From the NCBI GenBank assembly GCA_041487355.1, contig JBGPND010000003.1:17122-81121 (forward strand): a DNA stretch of 64,000 nt, in the 5' to 3' direction. Within the stretch, counting starts at the first letter, position 1. Each line of letters starts with the position of its first letter. Position numbers and translations under genes: made by a program. The notes below the pieces were generated by a model. It searched no databases. It worked only from the letters and a program-made list of their open reading frames with translations, and had not been told where the DNA came from. Positions 52,360 to 61,221 of this stretch are shown one piece after another. The stretch is from JAMXLO01 sp041487355. Its GTDB lineage: Bacteria; Pseudomonadota; Alphaproteobacteria; Acetobacterales; Acetobacteraceae.

Positions 52360-53361
52360 ATGTCGATTACGGGAACGAGCGGATGGCTGGATGTTGTCAT
52401 CCATGCCCAGCTCAATCGTTCGAATCTCACCGCGGAGCGGGAGCGGCATCTCCTGCGCGTCTTCCGGACCGCCAGCGACGAACACCTGCGCCAGGCCGCC
52501 CTGACCGAACTCTGGGAGAGCCACAGCAAGCTGGTCATTGCAGTCGCCAGCCGCTATCGGCAGCAGAATATCGAGCTTGTCGACCTGATCGGCGCCGGCC
52601 ATCTCGGCCTGCATGCGGCGATCGCCCGGTTCGACCTGGAACGCTTCGACGGCAGGCTGGCGACCTACGCGATCGGTTGGATCCGCTGGCACATCCAGGA
52701 CTACATCCGCCGCAACGCCGCGCCGGTGCGGCTGCCTGGCACGACGGCCCATCGTCAGCTCGCCCAGATGGCCGGACGGCTGTTCGACGATGCCCGCAAG
52801 AGCTGCCAGCGTGAAAGCGTGGAAGCCACGGAAACCGAGCTCTGCGAACGCATCGGCCGGCGTATCGGACTGCCGGCCGACGAAGTCGCGTGCAGCGTTC
52901 GCCTGATCAGCGGCGGGTCGGTCAGCCTGCACACCCAGGTCGAGGACGCCGGGGCAAGCCAACCTCTGGAAGACACTCTGGCCACCGACGAAGCGTCGCC
53001 CGAAGACGACGTGATCCTGCGGCTGGATCACGCCAAGGCGCGCAAGCGCATCAGGGCCCTGGTGAACGAGATCCTCGGCGAGCGGGAGCGGACCGTGTTC
53101 CTTGCCCGTTGCATGGGGGATGGCGACGAGGTGACGCATCTGGAAACGCTGGCGGCGCGGTTCGGCGTGACGCGGGAGCGCGTCTATCAGCTCGAGGCCA
53201 GCGCCAAGCGCAAGATTTCGACGGCGCTGGCGCAGGAAGGCTATGCCAATTTCACCGGCGAGCCGATCGCGCTGCCGGCGTCGCGCGCCCGGCGACGCCG
53301 CATGATGCCTCTGGCCGCCACGGGCCCCGAACCCAAGCGCGCCGCTGCCGTCGCTGTCTGA
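52360..53361 (+). CDS. RNA polymerase sigma factor, RpoH-like (sigma-32 group)
   Basis: A 333-residue sigma-70-family factor; ATG 52360 has AGGAAGAG five bases upstream. Region 2: HSKLVIAVASRYRQQNIELV, then DLIGAGHLGLHAAIARFD and LATYAIGWIRWHIQDYIRRN (the W-I-R-x-x-I promoter-melting helix). Region 4: ILGERERTVFLARCMGDG and LAARFGVTRERVYQLEASAK (helix-turn-helix). The arrangement without region 1.1 and the length of about 290 plus a tail fit RpoH. The 'RpoH box' (QRKLFFNLR) is replaced by HRQLAQMAGRLF, and a basic tail of about 45 residues (PASRARRRRMMPLAATGP) is added. It is therefore a divergent RpoH-like factor, perhaps a second one in the genome, for stress responses. Confidence 0.85.
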   Translation: MSITGTSGWLDVVIHAQLNRSNLTAERERHLLRVFRTASDEHLRQAALTELWESHSKLVIAVASRYRQQNIELVDLIGAGHLGLHAAIARFDLERFDGRLATYAIGWIRWHIQDYIRRNAAPVRLPGTTAHRQLAQMAGRLFDDARKSCQRESVEATETELCERIGRRIGLPADEVACSVRLISGGSVSLHTQVEDAGASQPLEDTLATDEASPEDDVILRLDHAKARKRIRALVNEILGERERTVFLARCMGDGDEVTHLETLAARFGVTRERVYQLEASAKRKISTALAQEGYANFTGEPIALPASRARRRRMMPLAATGPEPKRAAAVAV

Positions 53362-53466
53362 TGGTCTAGGGCAGGCCTGCCCAATCGGCCCTGCCCGACT
53401 TGCCATGATGGGCTAGGATTGCCGCCGAGCTGGAAGCCCGACGCGCAACCAGGCAAGGAGAATCCC

Positions 53467-55506
53467 GTGGCCATCGCCGAACGCGCAAGCGTCTGCACTT
53501 TCGATTGTCCGGACACGTGCAGCCTGAGCGTCAGCGTCGACGAAGGACGCATCGTGAAGGTGCGCGGCTCCGATGCCGCACCCTTCACCGCCGGGGTCAT
53601 CTGCAACAAGGTTGCCCAGGAGATGGGCGCATTCGTGCATGGGCCGCAGCGCATCCTGCATCCGCTGCGCCGCACGGGACCCAAGGGGTCCGGGCAGTTC
53701 CAGCGCATCTCCTGGGATGCGGCGCTGGACGAGATCCATCAGCGTGTGCGTGCGGTCATCGCCGAGTGGGGGCCGCAGGCCGTCGCGCCGTTGAACTATG
53801 CGGGTCCGCACGGCTTCCTCGCCGGCGACAGCATGTCGCTCAGGTTCTTCAACAGGCTCGGCGCCAGCCAGCTCTACCGGCGGTCGCTCTGTGGCGGCGT
53901 GCGCAGCGAGGCCTGGGCCGGGACCTACGGCGCCGTGCCCGGATGCCCGCCGGAGTTCGCCGAGCATGCCAGCCTCAATGTCGTCTGGGGCAACAACGCG
54001 ACCATCACCAACCTGCATCTGGTCCGGTGCATTCGCCAGGCCAAGCGGAATGGCGGGCGGCTCGTCGTGGTAGATCCGCTGCGCACGAAGATCGCCGAAC
54101 AGGCCGACCTGCATCTGGCGCTGCTGCCCGGGACCGACACACTGCTGGCCTGGTCGCTGGCGGCGGAACTGGAACGATCGGGCGCGCTGGACCGCGCTTT
54201 CATCGCCGAGCATGTGCTGGGCGCGGACGAGTTCATGGCGCAGGCGCGCGCCTGGCCGGCGGCGCGGGCAGCCGAGGCCTGCGGCCTGCGGGAGAGCCAT
54301 ATCGTCTCCCTGGCGCGCTGGCTGGCCGAGGCTGATCCTCTCGTGCTCGCACCGGGCAACGGGCTCGAACGCGGCCGCAATGGCGGCAGCGGCATCCGCG
54401 CGGCGATCGCATTGCCGGCGCTGCTCGGCAAGCTGGGCAACGGCAGCGGCATCGCGCTCGGCGCCGGCAACGCGTTTCCGAAGACCCCGGCGCGGCTGCA
54501 ACGACCTGACCTCGCGCCCGCGGGCACGCGCACGCTCAACCTGATCGACGTCGGCCGGCACCTTGCCGCCGATGACATCGACCCGCCGCTGCGCGCGCTG
54601 TTCATCTACAACCACAATCCCATCGTCGTGCATCCCGACCAGAACCGGATGCGCCGCGGTCTGGCACGCGACGATGTCTTCACGGTCGGCATCGAAGTGG
54701 CGATGACGGAGAGCATGGCGCATTGCGATGTGGTGCTGCCGGCGGCGACGCATTTCGAATATGCCGATCTCTACCCGGCGTACGGGCATCACTGGCTGCA
54801 GCGGGCGGAGGCGGTGATCCCGCCGGTGGGCGAGTCGCTGCCGAACACCGAGATTTTCCGCCGGCTCGCCGCGCGCTTCGGCTTCGACGAACCGTGCTTC
54901 AAGGCCTCGGATGAGGAGCTGATCGACGATGCCGTGGATCCGGCCGATCCCCGTCTGGCGGGTGTGCGGCCGAGCCGGATCCCGACCGACAAGGCGCTGC
55001 GCATGAGCGGGCCGGACGGCAAGCCGCTCGTCCTGTTCGAGAACGTGTTTCCCGCCACGCCGTCGGGCAAGATCGAGCTGAAGTCGGAGACGCTGGCGAA
55101 GCGATGGGGCGCGGCGGCGTTGCTGCCGACATGGCGCGAGCGGCAGGCGAGCTATCCGCTGATGCTCATCTCTCCCGCCTCGGACAAGCGGATCTCCTCG
55201 ACGCTTGGCGACCTCGCTGGCTCGCGCAAGGCGCCGCCGCTGCTGATGAATCCGCGCGACGCGGCGAAGCGAGGCCTGACCGACGGCAGTGCGGTGAAGG
55301 TGTGGAACGATCTCGGTGAGGTGATCCTTCCGCTCGAGGTGACCGACGACGTGCCGCCTGGCGTCGTCGCCAGCGAGAAGGGGATGTGGCTGTCAACCAG
55401 CCCGACCGGCCAGACGATTTCGGCTCTGGTCTCCGCGGATATGCGGGCCGACCTCGCCGAAGGGGCCTGCTTCAACGACACGCTGGTCGAGGTCGGGGGG
55501 GCCTGA
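53467..55506 (+). CDS. Molybdopterin-dependent oxidoreductase (DMSO reductase superfamily)
   Basis: A 679-residue Mo/W-bis-MGD enzyme. GTG 53467 has AAGGAG six bases upstream. CTFDCPDTCSLSVSVDEGRI is the N-terminal Fe-S cluster motif (C-x3-C-x3-C, with a fourth Cys at GVICNKV). The candidate Mo ligand is in RRSLCGGVRSEAW (Cys or Ser). VVWGNNATITN and NLHLVRCI continue the MGD domains. The C-terminal NRMRRGLARDDVFTVGIEVA, FENVFPATPSGKIELKSETL and VVASEKGMWLSTSPTGQTIS form domain IV. No signal peptide, so it is cytoplasmic; no electron-transfer subunit is adjacent. The substrate is not deducible: sulfoxide, N-oxide, hydroxylated aromatic and formate-type enzymes are all possible. Confidence 0.87.
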   Translation: MAIAERASVCTFDCPDTCSLSVSVDEGRIVKVRGSDAAPFTAGVICNKVAQEMGAFVHGPQRILHPLRRTGPKGSGQFQRISWDAALDEIHQRVRAVIAEWGPQAVAPLNYAGPHGFLAGDSMSLRFFNRLGASQLYRRSLCGGVRSEAWAGTYGAVPGCPPEFAEHASLNVVWGNNATITNLHLVRCIRQAKRNGGRLVVVDPLRTKIAEQADLHLALLPGTDTLLAWSLAAELERSGALDRAFIAEHVLGADEFMAQARAWPAARAAEACGLRESHIVSLARWLAEADPLVLAPGNGLERGRNGGSGIRAAIALPALLGKLGNGSGIALGAGNAFPKTPARLQRPDLAPAGTRTLNLIDVGRHLAADDIDPPLRALFIYNHNPIVVHPDQNRMRRGLARDDVFTVGIEVAMTESMAHCDVVLPAATHFEYADLYPAYGHHWLQRAEAVIPPVGESLPNTEIFRRLAARFGFDEPCFKASDEELIDDAVDPADPRLAGVRPSRIPTDKALRMSGPDGKPLVLFENVFPATPSGKIELKSETLAKRWGAAALLPTWRERQASYPLMLISPASDKRISSTLGDLAGSRKAPPLLMNPRDAAKRGLTDGSAVKVWNDLGEVILPLEVTDDVPPGVVASEKGMWLSTSPTGQTISALVSADMRADLAEGACFNDTLVEVGGA

Positions 55507-55514
55507 CCGCCTTT

Positions 55515-55594
55515 TGGTGGGTTTCGCTGCGCTCTACCCACCCTACGCCGTTGGGTGACCGTGTAGGGTGGGTAGAGCGTAGCGAAACCCACCA
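55515..55594. repeat. Near-perfect palindrome, 'GGTGGGTTTCGCTGCGCTC' type
   Basis: The left arm begins GGTGGGTTTCGCTGCGCTCT at 55515-55546 and the right arm ends with its reverse complement at 55563-55594. The loop is 16 bases and there is one mismatch (GCTGCG against CGTAGC). This is among the most widespread bacterial intergenic palindromes and is related to the element at 28564-28641. It lies between convergent genes. Confidence 0.93.
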
Positions 55595-55608
55595 CCTGGG
55601 CAGGCGCC

Positions 55609-56646
55609 CTATCGCGCAACCACGCAGGCTGTCCCCGTCGTGCGCATGCGTTCGCAGAATGCGGAGGCCTGGCTGGCATCGGCGAACCCTCCGGTCCGCA
55701 GCCGCCAGAAGGTGCGGCCGTCCCGCTCGACCTTGGCGATGGTCGGTTGGCGCCCACCCAGCACGTCCGGCATCCGCTCCTGAAGGCGTTGCCATTCGGC
55801 CTGTGCCGCTTCCTCGGATGCCGCCGCAGTGAGCTGCACCTGAAAGCTGCCTGAAACTGCCGCCGGCATGGGAGAAGCCGCCGGGGCATCATCGCCCGGG
55901 GTCAGCAGGGTGGCGGCGGCGGGCCGCGGCCCCGCGGCCGCATAGGCGTCCACCGCCTGCCGCACCTCGTTCGGTGGCAGGTCCTTGCTGAGGATGCGTT
56001 CCGCCGCCGCCTTGTCGCCGCTCATCACCAGAACGGCGGCAAGGTCGTGGCGAAGCTGGGGCGAGGCTCCCGAATCGCTCGCCAGCGGACGCAGCAACTG
56101 GATGGCATCCTTCGGCTGGCCGCTCATCGCCAGCGACAAGGCGAGGTTCACCTGCGCTGCGGACATGTCGGGACTGCCCCCCAGTGCCTGACGATAGGCG
56201 GCCTGTGCATCCGCGTGGCGCCCCTGCAGGTCGCGCGCGATGCCCAGATTGTTCAGTGCCACGCTATTGCGCGGCTGTCGCTGCAGCGCTTCCAGGAACA
56301 AGGCCTCGGCGCCCTCCGGATCGGAGGCGAGGCGCACCCGTCCGAGGCCGATATGCGCGGCGACCGAAGCCGGGTCGTGCTGCAGCACCGTCTCGAAGCT
56401 GGTGGCGGCCTCGTCGAGCTGCCCGAGCGCAGTAAGCGCCTCGCCCTGGACGGTGAGCGCCGGGTCGTTTGCGGGATCCTTGGAGAGGATATTGCCGACG
56501 ATCTGCAGTGCGATCTGCGGCGATCCGCCCCGCAGTGCTGCTTGCGCCACGTCGATGCCGGGCATGCCGCTCCGCAACGAGGGCGCCCCGTTGTTCGCAC
56601 ATGCAGCAAGCAGCAGGAGCAGCAGCCCGAGGGTGATGCTACGCAC
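55609..56646 (-). CDS. tadD: TadD-like TPR lipoprotein with C-terminal SPOR domain
   Basis: A 345-residue protein. MRSITLGLLLLLLAACANNG is a lipoprotein signal (LAAC). Residues 40-220 are tetratricopeptide repeats (TVQGEALTALGQLDEAATSF, LNNLGIARDLQGRHADAQAA). The C-terminal 75 residues (FQVQLTAAASEEAAQAEWQR, then FWRLRTGGFADASQASAFCE) have the look of a SPOR domain that binds denuded peptidoglycan glycans. TadD is the outer-membrane TPR lipoprotein needed for secretin assembly in Tad systems. SPOR is an addition to the usual TadD. Last visible gene of the operon, 7 bases after tadC. Confidence 0.82.
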   Translation of the reverse strand: MRSITLGLLLLLLAACANNGAPSLRSGMPGIDVAQAALRGGSPQIALQIVGNILSKDPANDPALTVQGEALTALGQLDEAATSFETVLQHDPASVAAHIGLGRVRLASDPEGAEALFLEALQRQPRNSVALNNLGIARDLQGRHADAQAAYRQALGGSPDMSAAQVNLALSLAMSGQPKDAIQLLRPLASDSGASPQLRHDLAAVLVMSGDKAAAERILSKDLPPNEVRQAVDAYAAAGPRPAAATLLTPGDDAPAASPMPAAVSGSFQVQLTAAASEEAAQAEWQRLQERMPDVLGGRQPTIAKVERDGRTFWRLRTGGFADASQASAFCERMRTTGTACVVAR

Positions 56647-56653
56647 GAATCGG

Positions 56654-57589
56654 TCAGTGGCTGAAGGTCTTCATGACTTGGATCATGGCAGGTCCACCGC
56701 CGATCATAAAGACGCAAGGCAAAATGAATCCGACGGTGGGCAGCGTCAACAGCACTGGCAGGCGCGCCGCCTTCGCCTCGAAGCGGTTCAGCATCTCCTG
56801 CCGCATCTCAGCCGACAGGATGCGTAATGCGTCCGATAATCCCGTCCCGTACTGGATCGTCTGCACGAGCGTCGCGCCCAATCGCTTGAAGCTGTCCAGG
56901 CCGGTCCGCTTGCCCAGGTTGATCAACGCGATGCGGCTGTCCGACATCATCTGCAGTTCCTGGGCGGTCACTGCGAATTCGTGCGCCGTCTCCGGGTGGG
57001 CGTACTGGAGTTCGCTGCCGACCCGGATGATGGCCGGCCCGAGGCCCACCCCCGCCTGGGCACAGATCACCATCATGTCCAGCGCGTCCGGCAGTCCTCG
57101 CTCCAGCCGCTTCAGGTAGCGCTTGCGCCTACGGCCGACCAGGAAGTCGGGTCCCACAAGTCCGAGCACGCCGGCCCCAATGGGCAAGCTCATGCGGAGC
57201 ATCGACGGCAACGCGAGGTTCTCGGTGAGCAGCAGAGCGATCAGCGGCAGGCCGGCCATCAGGAGAATCTTGGTCCCGATGAACAGTGCCACTCCGTTGG
57301 CCCCACGCAGCCCGGAAGAGGCGAGATTTTGTTCCAGGTCAGCGAGGGTGCTCGCCGAAAGCAGCCCTCGGCGCAGGATCATTTGACCCAGCCCGGTGAT
57401 CGCACGCAGCGAAGCAATACGGAGCGCCTCGGGCTCGCTCCCCGAACGGCCGGCAGCAGGCTCGCCATGGATCCTGCGTATGCGTTCCGCCACGCGGCTC
57501 TGTCGCCGCGTCTGGCTCAGCATGACAAGACCAATCCCGAGCAGCACGAGGAGGAAGATGCCACTCGCCAGCAGCAACGACCGGGTCAT
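56654..57589 (-). CDS. tadC: Tad pilus platform protein TadC
   Basis: A 311-residue inner-membrane protein of the type II secretion F (GspF) family. ATG 57589 overlaps the tadB stop (ATGA). The T2SSF domain is visible as LERGLPDALDMMVICAQAGV followed by GLGPAIIRVGSELQ, with C-terminal helices PVLLTLPTVGFILPCVFMIG. It forms, with TadB, the membrane platform that the TadA ATPase drives to extend pili. Confidence 0.94.
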   Translation of the reverse strand: MTRSLLLASGIFLLVLLGIGLVMLSQTRRQSRVAERIRRIHGEPAAGRSGSEPEALRIASLRAITGLGQMILRRGLLSASTLADLEQNLASSGLRGANGVALFIGTKILLMAGLPLIALLLTENLALPSMLRMSLPIGAGVLGLVGPDFLVGRRRKRYLKRLERGLPDALDMMVICAQAGVGLGPAIIRVGSELQYAHPETAHEFAVTAQELQMMSDSRIALINLGKRTGLDSFKRLGATLVQTIQYGTGLSDALRILSAEMRQEMLNRFEAKAARLPVLLTLPTVGFILPCVFMIGGGPAMIQVMKTFSH

Positions 57590-58557
57590 GACAAGCTGCG
57601 CCGGATCATTGTACGCATCACCAGGATTCCCATGCCCAGCGACACCACCGCAGCGGCAAAGATCTTTTTCCCGGTTGGATCGGTGAACAGCATGCCAAGG
57701 TACACCGGATTCAGCACCCACAGCATCAGGCCGGTGAACACCGGCAACGCAGCCAGTATGGCGGCGCTCGTCTTGCCTTCCGACGCGAGCGCCTGGCCAC
57801 GGGCCTTCAGCGCCACGCGCTTGCGGATCACATCCGCCAGCCCTTCCAGGGTTTCGCTCAGTGCACCGCCGGTCTGGTTCTGCAGAGTGAGTGCCGTGGC
57901 GAAGAAACGGTATTCCGGCAGGCCGCAGCGCCGCGCCATATTCTGGATGGCATCCTCCAGCGGTACCCCGATGGAGACCTGCTCGACCAACTTGGCGAAT
58001 TCGCGCTGCGTGGGTTGCGGCGCTTCGCGTGAAACCAGGCGCATCCCTTCCATGACTGGAATGCCGACCCGGACGGAGCGCACAATCATGGTCAGGGCGT
58101 CGGGGAATTGGGCGAAGAACTGGTCCGTTCGGCGCCCCTCGGCCCAGCCGAAGTAGGCGCGGCTCAAACCCACCCAGACGACAGGGATCATCAGCGGCGC
58201 CGCGGAACCAAGCATGCCGCCTACCAGCATTTGCACAGCGTCAGCCAGCCCAAAGGTGACGCCAAGCACAACCCCCCAGCGCAGCGCGTACTGGTCCTTA
58301 TTTGCTGGATTGAACCTGAATACCCAGGCGGTAAACCCAAGCAGTGAGCGATCCTTGGCCTTGACTGGTGGCGTGAAAGCGGAAATCACCGGCCGCTGCA
58401 CACGCATGTGGGGCGCTACAGCAGCGGTAAGGCGGGCATCAAGCTTCTGCCGCTGCTCCTGAGCACGTGCAACCAGCAGTCCACTGAATCCTAGCCCCGC
58501 CAGGGTCACGCATGACAGAACCAGGAGTAACAGCAGAAACGGCAGATTCTGCGTCAT
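57586..58557 (-). CDS. tadB: Tad pilus platform protein TadB
   Basis: A 323-residue GspF-family membrane protein starting at ATG 58557, overlapping the ATPase stop by four bases. FAQFPDALTMIVRSVRVGIP with VMEGMRLVSREAPQP, and VSIGVPLEDAIQNMARRCGL are the first T2SSF half-domain. Hydrophobic helices lie near residues 10-30, 95-130 and 260-320. Partner of TadC. Confidence 0.94.
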   Translation of the reverse strand: MTQNLPFLLLLLVLSCVTLAGLGFSGLLVARAQEQRQKLDARLTAAVAPHMRVQRPVISAFTPPVKAKDRSLLGFTAWVFRFNPANKDQYALRWGVVLGVTFGLADAVQMLVGGMLGSAAPLMIPVVWVGLSRAYFGWAEGRRTDQFFAQFPDALTMIVRSVRVGIPVMEGMRLVSREAPQPTQREFAKLVEQVSIGVPLEDAIQNMARRCGLPEYRFFATALTLQNQTGGALSETLEGLADVIRKRVALKARGQALASEGKTSAAILAALPVFTGLMLWVLNPVYLGMLFTDPTGKKIFAAAVVSLGMGILVMRTMIRRSLS

Positions 58558-59939
58558 GCATCCGCCTCCGCCAGGGCGTTCTTCCATTCCTGTTCCAGGC
58601 CGAAATAGGCGAGACGTCGCTGACAGGCCGCCGGCACCCGACTCACCTTGTAGCGGCCAAACAGCTTGCCATCCGGGCCTTCGCCGAGGACTTCGAACTG
58701 GAAGACGTCATTCATCGTGATGACATCGCCTTCCATGCCGCAGATCTCGGTGACCTGGGTGACGCGCCTGCCGCCGTCCCGCTGGCGTTCGACCTGAACG
58801 ATGAGGTCGACGGCGCCGGCGATCTGGGTGCGGATGGCGCGCGACGGCAGGCCCATATTGCCCATCTGCACCATGTTCTCGACGCGGGTGAGCGCGTCAC
58901 GCGTGGTGTTGGCGTGGATGGTTGACATGCTGCCGTCGTGGCCGGTGTTCATCGCCTGCAGCATGTCGAAGGCCTCACCGGCGCGAACTTCGCCGATGAT
59001 GATCCGGTCAGGGCGCATGCGCAGAGCGTTGCGCACAAGATCGCGCTGGGTGATCTCGCCCTTGCCTTCCAGGCTGACCGGGCGCGTTTCCATCCGCACC
59101 ACATGTGGTTGCTGCAACTGCAGTTCCGCGGCGTCCTCGACCGTGACGATCCGCTCCCCCGGATCGATCAGCCGCGACATCGCATTCATCAATGTGGTCT
59201 TGCCCGAGCCTGTGCCGCCCGAGATGATGACATTGAGGCGGGCGCGGCCGGCGATCTGCAGCAGCTTCGCCACCGGAGGGGTCAATGCATTGAACTCGAG
59301 CAGGCGGGCGAAGTCGATGACCTTGCGGCCAAACTTGCGAATCGACAGATAGGGCCCATCGAGAGCAAGCGGCTGGAAGACGATATTGACGCGCGAGCCG
59401 TCCTTCAGCCGCGCATCCACCATCGGGCTGGACTCGTCCACCCGTCGCCCCACCGCCGCGGCGATCCGCTGGCAGACGTTGGCAAGATGTGCGGCATCCC
59501 GGAAGCGTACGTTTGTCAGCACGAGCTTGCCAAAACGTTCGATGAATGTCCTTTCCGGGCCGTTCACCATGATGTCGTTGATAGTATCATCTTCAAGCAA
59601 CGGCTCGAGCGGGCCCAGGCCGATGATGTCGTGCACCAGCTCGTTGGCGAGCGCGCGCTGCTCGCGGCCATTGAGCTGGACACGCCGCTCGGTGGCGATC
59701 TCGGAGACCAGCCGCTCCATGTCCGCAGTCAGCAGATCATGCGGCATGCTGGCCACGGCCGCGGGCTCCAGACGTGCCAGGCAGAAGGTGCGCAATTCGG
59801 CGATCGCATCCGACGGTACTCGTACCCGTGGTGTGGCTGCGGGCGTTTCGACAATTGTCGGCGCGACTGGCCTGGGGGGTGCTGCGACCGATGCGGCGCT
59901 CGGCGAGCGGCGCCCAAAGCTGGCTACCTGGACGTTCAT
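58554..59939 (-). CDS. tadA: Tad pilus secretion ATPase TadA/CpaF
   Basis: A 461-residue type II/IV secretion ATPase. Walker A IISGGTGSGKTTLMNAM is at about 240-248. The Asp-box/Walker B region includes ERIVTVEDAAELQLQQPHVV and LRMRPDRIIIGEVRAGEAFD (with ATP-closing Glu); the His box follows. The N-terminal domain holds VHDIIGLGPLEPLLEDDTIN and DIMVNGP, the standard CpaF entry. Start ATG 59939 overlaps the cpaE stop in ATGA. It powers pilus extension and, with the same ATPase, probably retraction. Confidence 0.96.
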   Translation of the reverse strand: MNVQVASFGRRSPSAASVAAPPRPVAPTIVETPAATPRVRVPSDAIAELRTFCLARLEPAAVASMPHDLLTADMERLVSEIATERRVQLNGREQRALANELVHDIIGLGPLEPLLEDDTINDIMVNGPERTFIERFGKLVLTNVRFRDAAHLANVCQRIAAAVGRRVDESSPMVDARLKDGSRVNIVFQPLALDGPYLSIRKFGRKVIDFARLLEFNALTPPVAKLLQIAGRARLNVIISGGTGSGKTTLMNAMSRLIDPGERIVTVEDAAELQLQQPHVVRMETRPVSLEGKGEITQRDLVRNALRMRPDRIIIGEVRAGEAFDMLQAMNTGHDGSMSTIHANTTRDALTRVENMVQMGNMGLPSRAIRTQIAGAVDLIVQVERQRDGGRRVTQVTEICGMEGDVITMNDVFQFEVLGEGPDGKLFGRYKVSRVPAACQRRLAYFGLEQEWKNALAEADA

Positions 59940-61216
59940 GCGCGGCCTCCGAACAGGCGCCAGCGGCGCCGCTTGTCGCCACCCGGCGTATCGGATGCGG
60001 CACCGGCGGAAGAATCGAGCAGGCCGAGGAAGGCTACCTGGCGGGCGAGCTCGAGCATGCCACTGCGGAAGCCGCTGCTGCTGACGATGGCTGGTTCGCC
60101 CAGCGTCGCTGCGTTGCCGAGCTGCCGGGGCAGGTCGGGGATCGCGACGTCCACTTTCATCTTCAACGCGTCCTCCACCTGGCGTCGGTTGAGGCCGCCG
60201 GGAATGCCGACACGATTCAGCACCAGCACCGCGCGCTGCTTCTGCCTCTCCCCGTTCGGCAGGGCGAGCAGGCGAAGCGCATCGCGGACAGCAGCCAGTG
60301 TTGGTTCCATCACCAGGACGCGCTGGTGCACCTGATCGAGCAGGTCGCGGTAGAGTGGCACTGGCGCGAACGGTACGTCAGCGACGATGAAGTTATAGCG
60401 GGTGCGCAGTGCGTCCAGCAGCGCGCCCGCGGCACCGGGCGCGTAAGCCGGCATGACGGCCGCCTTTTCCTCGCCGGCGAGCACGTGCAAGCGTTCGCTG
60501 ACGGGCTGCGCGGCACGCTCGGCGAGCAGCGTGTCAATCCGCTCCGGCGCCTCCAGCGCCATTTTGAGGCCGCTGCCGGCCTGGACATTCAGCATAAAGG
60601 CAGCAGCGCCCAGATGCAGGTCCGGATCCAGCAGCACGGTGTGGCGCCGCAGCGTCACGCCAAAGTGCCAGGCGAGGTTTGCCGCGATCGTCGTGGCGCC
60701 GACACCGCCGCGCACGCCGGTGATTGCCACCGCGCGCCCCCCGAGCATGCCTTCCGGAACGGCGGCCTGACCGCGCACGAGCCTGCCGAAATGGCGGACG
60801 ACCTTGTCGCGCGTGAGCGGCTTCACCAGGTAGTCCGCCGCGCCCAGGCCGCGGGTGATCTCGCGATAGAAGTCGACGCCGTCGAGCTCACCGATTACCA
60901 GCACGCAGACATCGGGCTCGACCACGTGCGCCAGATCGCCGAGGGCGGTCAAGGGCTGGTCCTCGCCGCTCACGTCCACCACCAATACCTTGGGCGTCGC
61001 CTCCTTCTGCATCGCGGCGATCGCGGCGCGCACGCTGCCACGCCGGACGTCGAGCTTGCCGGGCACGAGGTCGGCCAACCCGTCTTCCAGCGCTTCCTCG
61101 GAATGCGCATCGGTGGCGAAGGCCACCAGCGACGGCCGGTCGTGCCGCGAGGTGGCAGGATCGGCCGTCGCATCGGCAGTCGCGCGCAGGACCTGATGGT
61201 TCCCGTCGTCCGGCAC
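59936..61216 (-). CDS. tadZ: Tad pilus localisation ATPase CpaE/TadZ
   Basis: A 426-residue protein from GTG 61216, with GGGAGGGGGAGG eight bases before it. It has an N-terminal receiver-like domain (VEPDVCVLVIGELDGVDFYR, ending KPLTRDKVVRHF) without a clear phospho-acceptor, and a C-terminal MinD/ParA-type ATPase with a deviant Walker A, ITGVRGGVGATTIAANLAWH (Ala in place of Lys). LDPDLHLGAAAFML and IVADVPFAPVPLYRDL match the family. TadZ/CpaE sets where the pilus machine assembles. The start overlaps the end of the upstream small gene's untranslated spacer by only six bases. Confidence 0.92.
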   Translation of the reverse strand: MPDDGNHQVLRATADATADPATSRHDRPSLVAFATDAHSEEALEDGLADLVPGKLDVRRGSVRAAIAAMQKEATPKVLVVDVSGEDQPLTALGDLAHVVEPDVCVLVIGELDGVDFYREITRGLGAADYLVKPLTRDKVVRHFGRLVRGQAAVPEGMLGGRAVAITGVRGGVGATTIAANLAWHFGVTLRRHTVLLDPDLHLGAAAFMLNVQAGSGLKMALEAPERIDTLLAERAAQPVSERLHVLAGEEKAAVMPAYAPGAAGALLDALRTRYNFIVADVPFAPVPLYRDLLDQVHQRVLVMEPTLAAVRDALRLLALPNGERQKQRAVLVLNRVGIPGGLNRRQVEDALKMKVDVAIPDLPRQLGNAATLGEPAIVSSSGFRSGMLELARQVAFLGLLDSSAGAASDTPGGDKRRRWRLFGGRA

Positions 61217-61221
61217 CGCGC

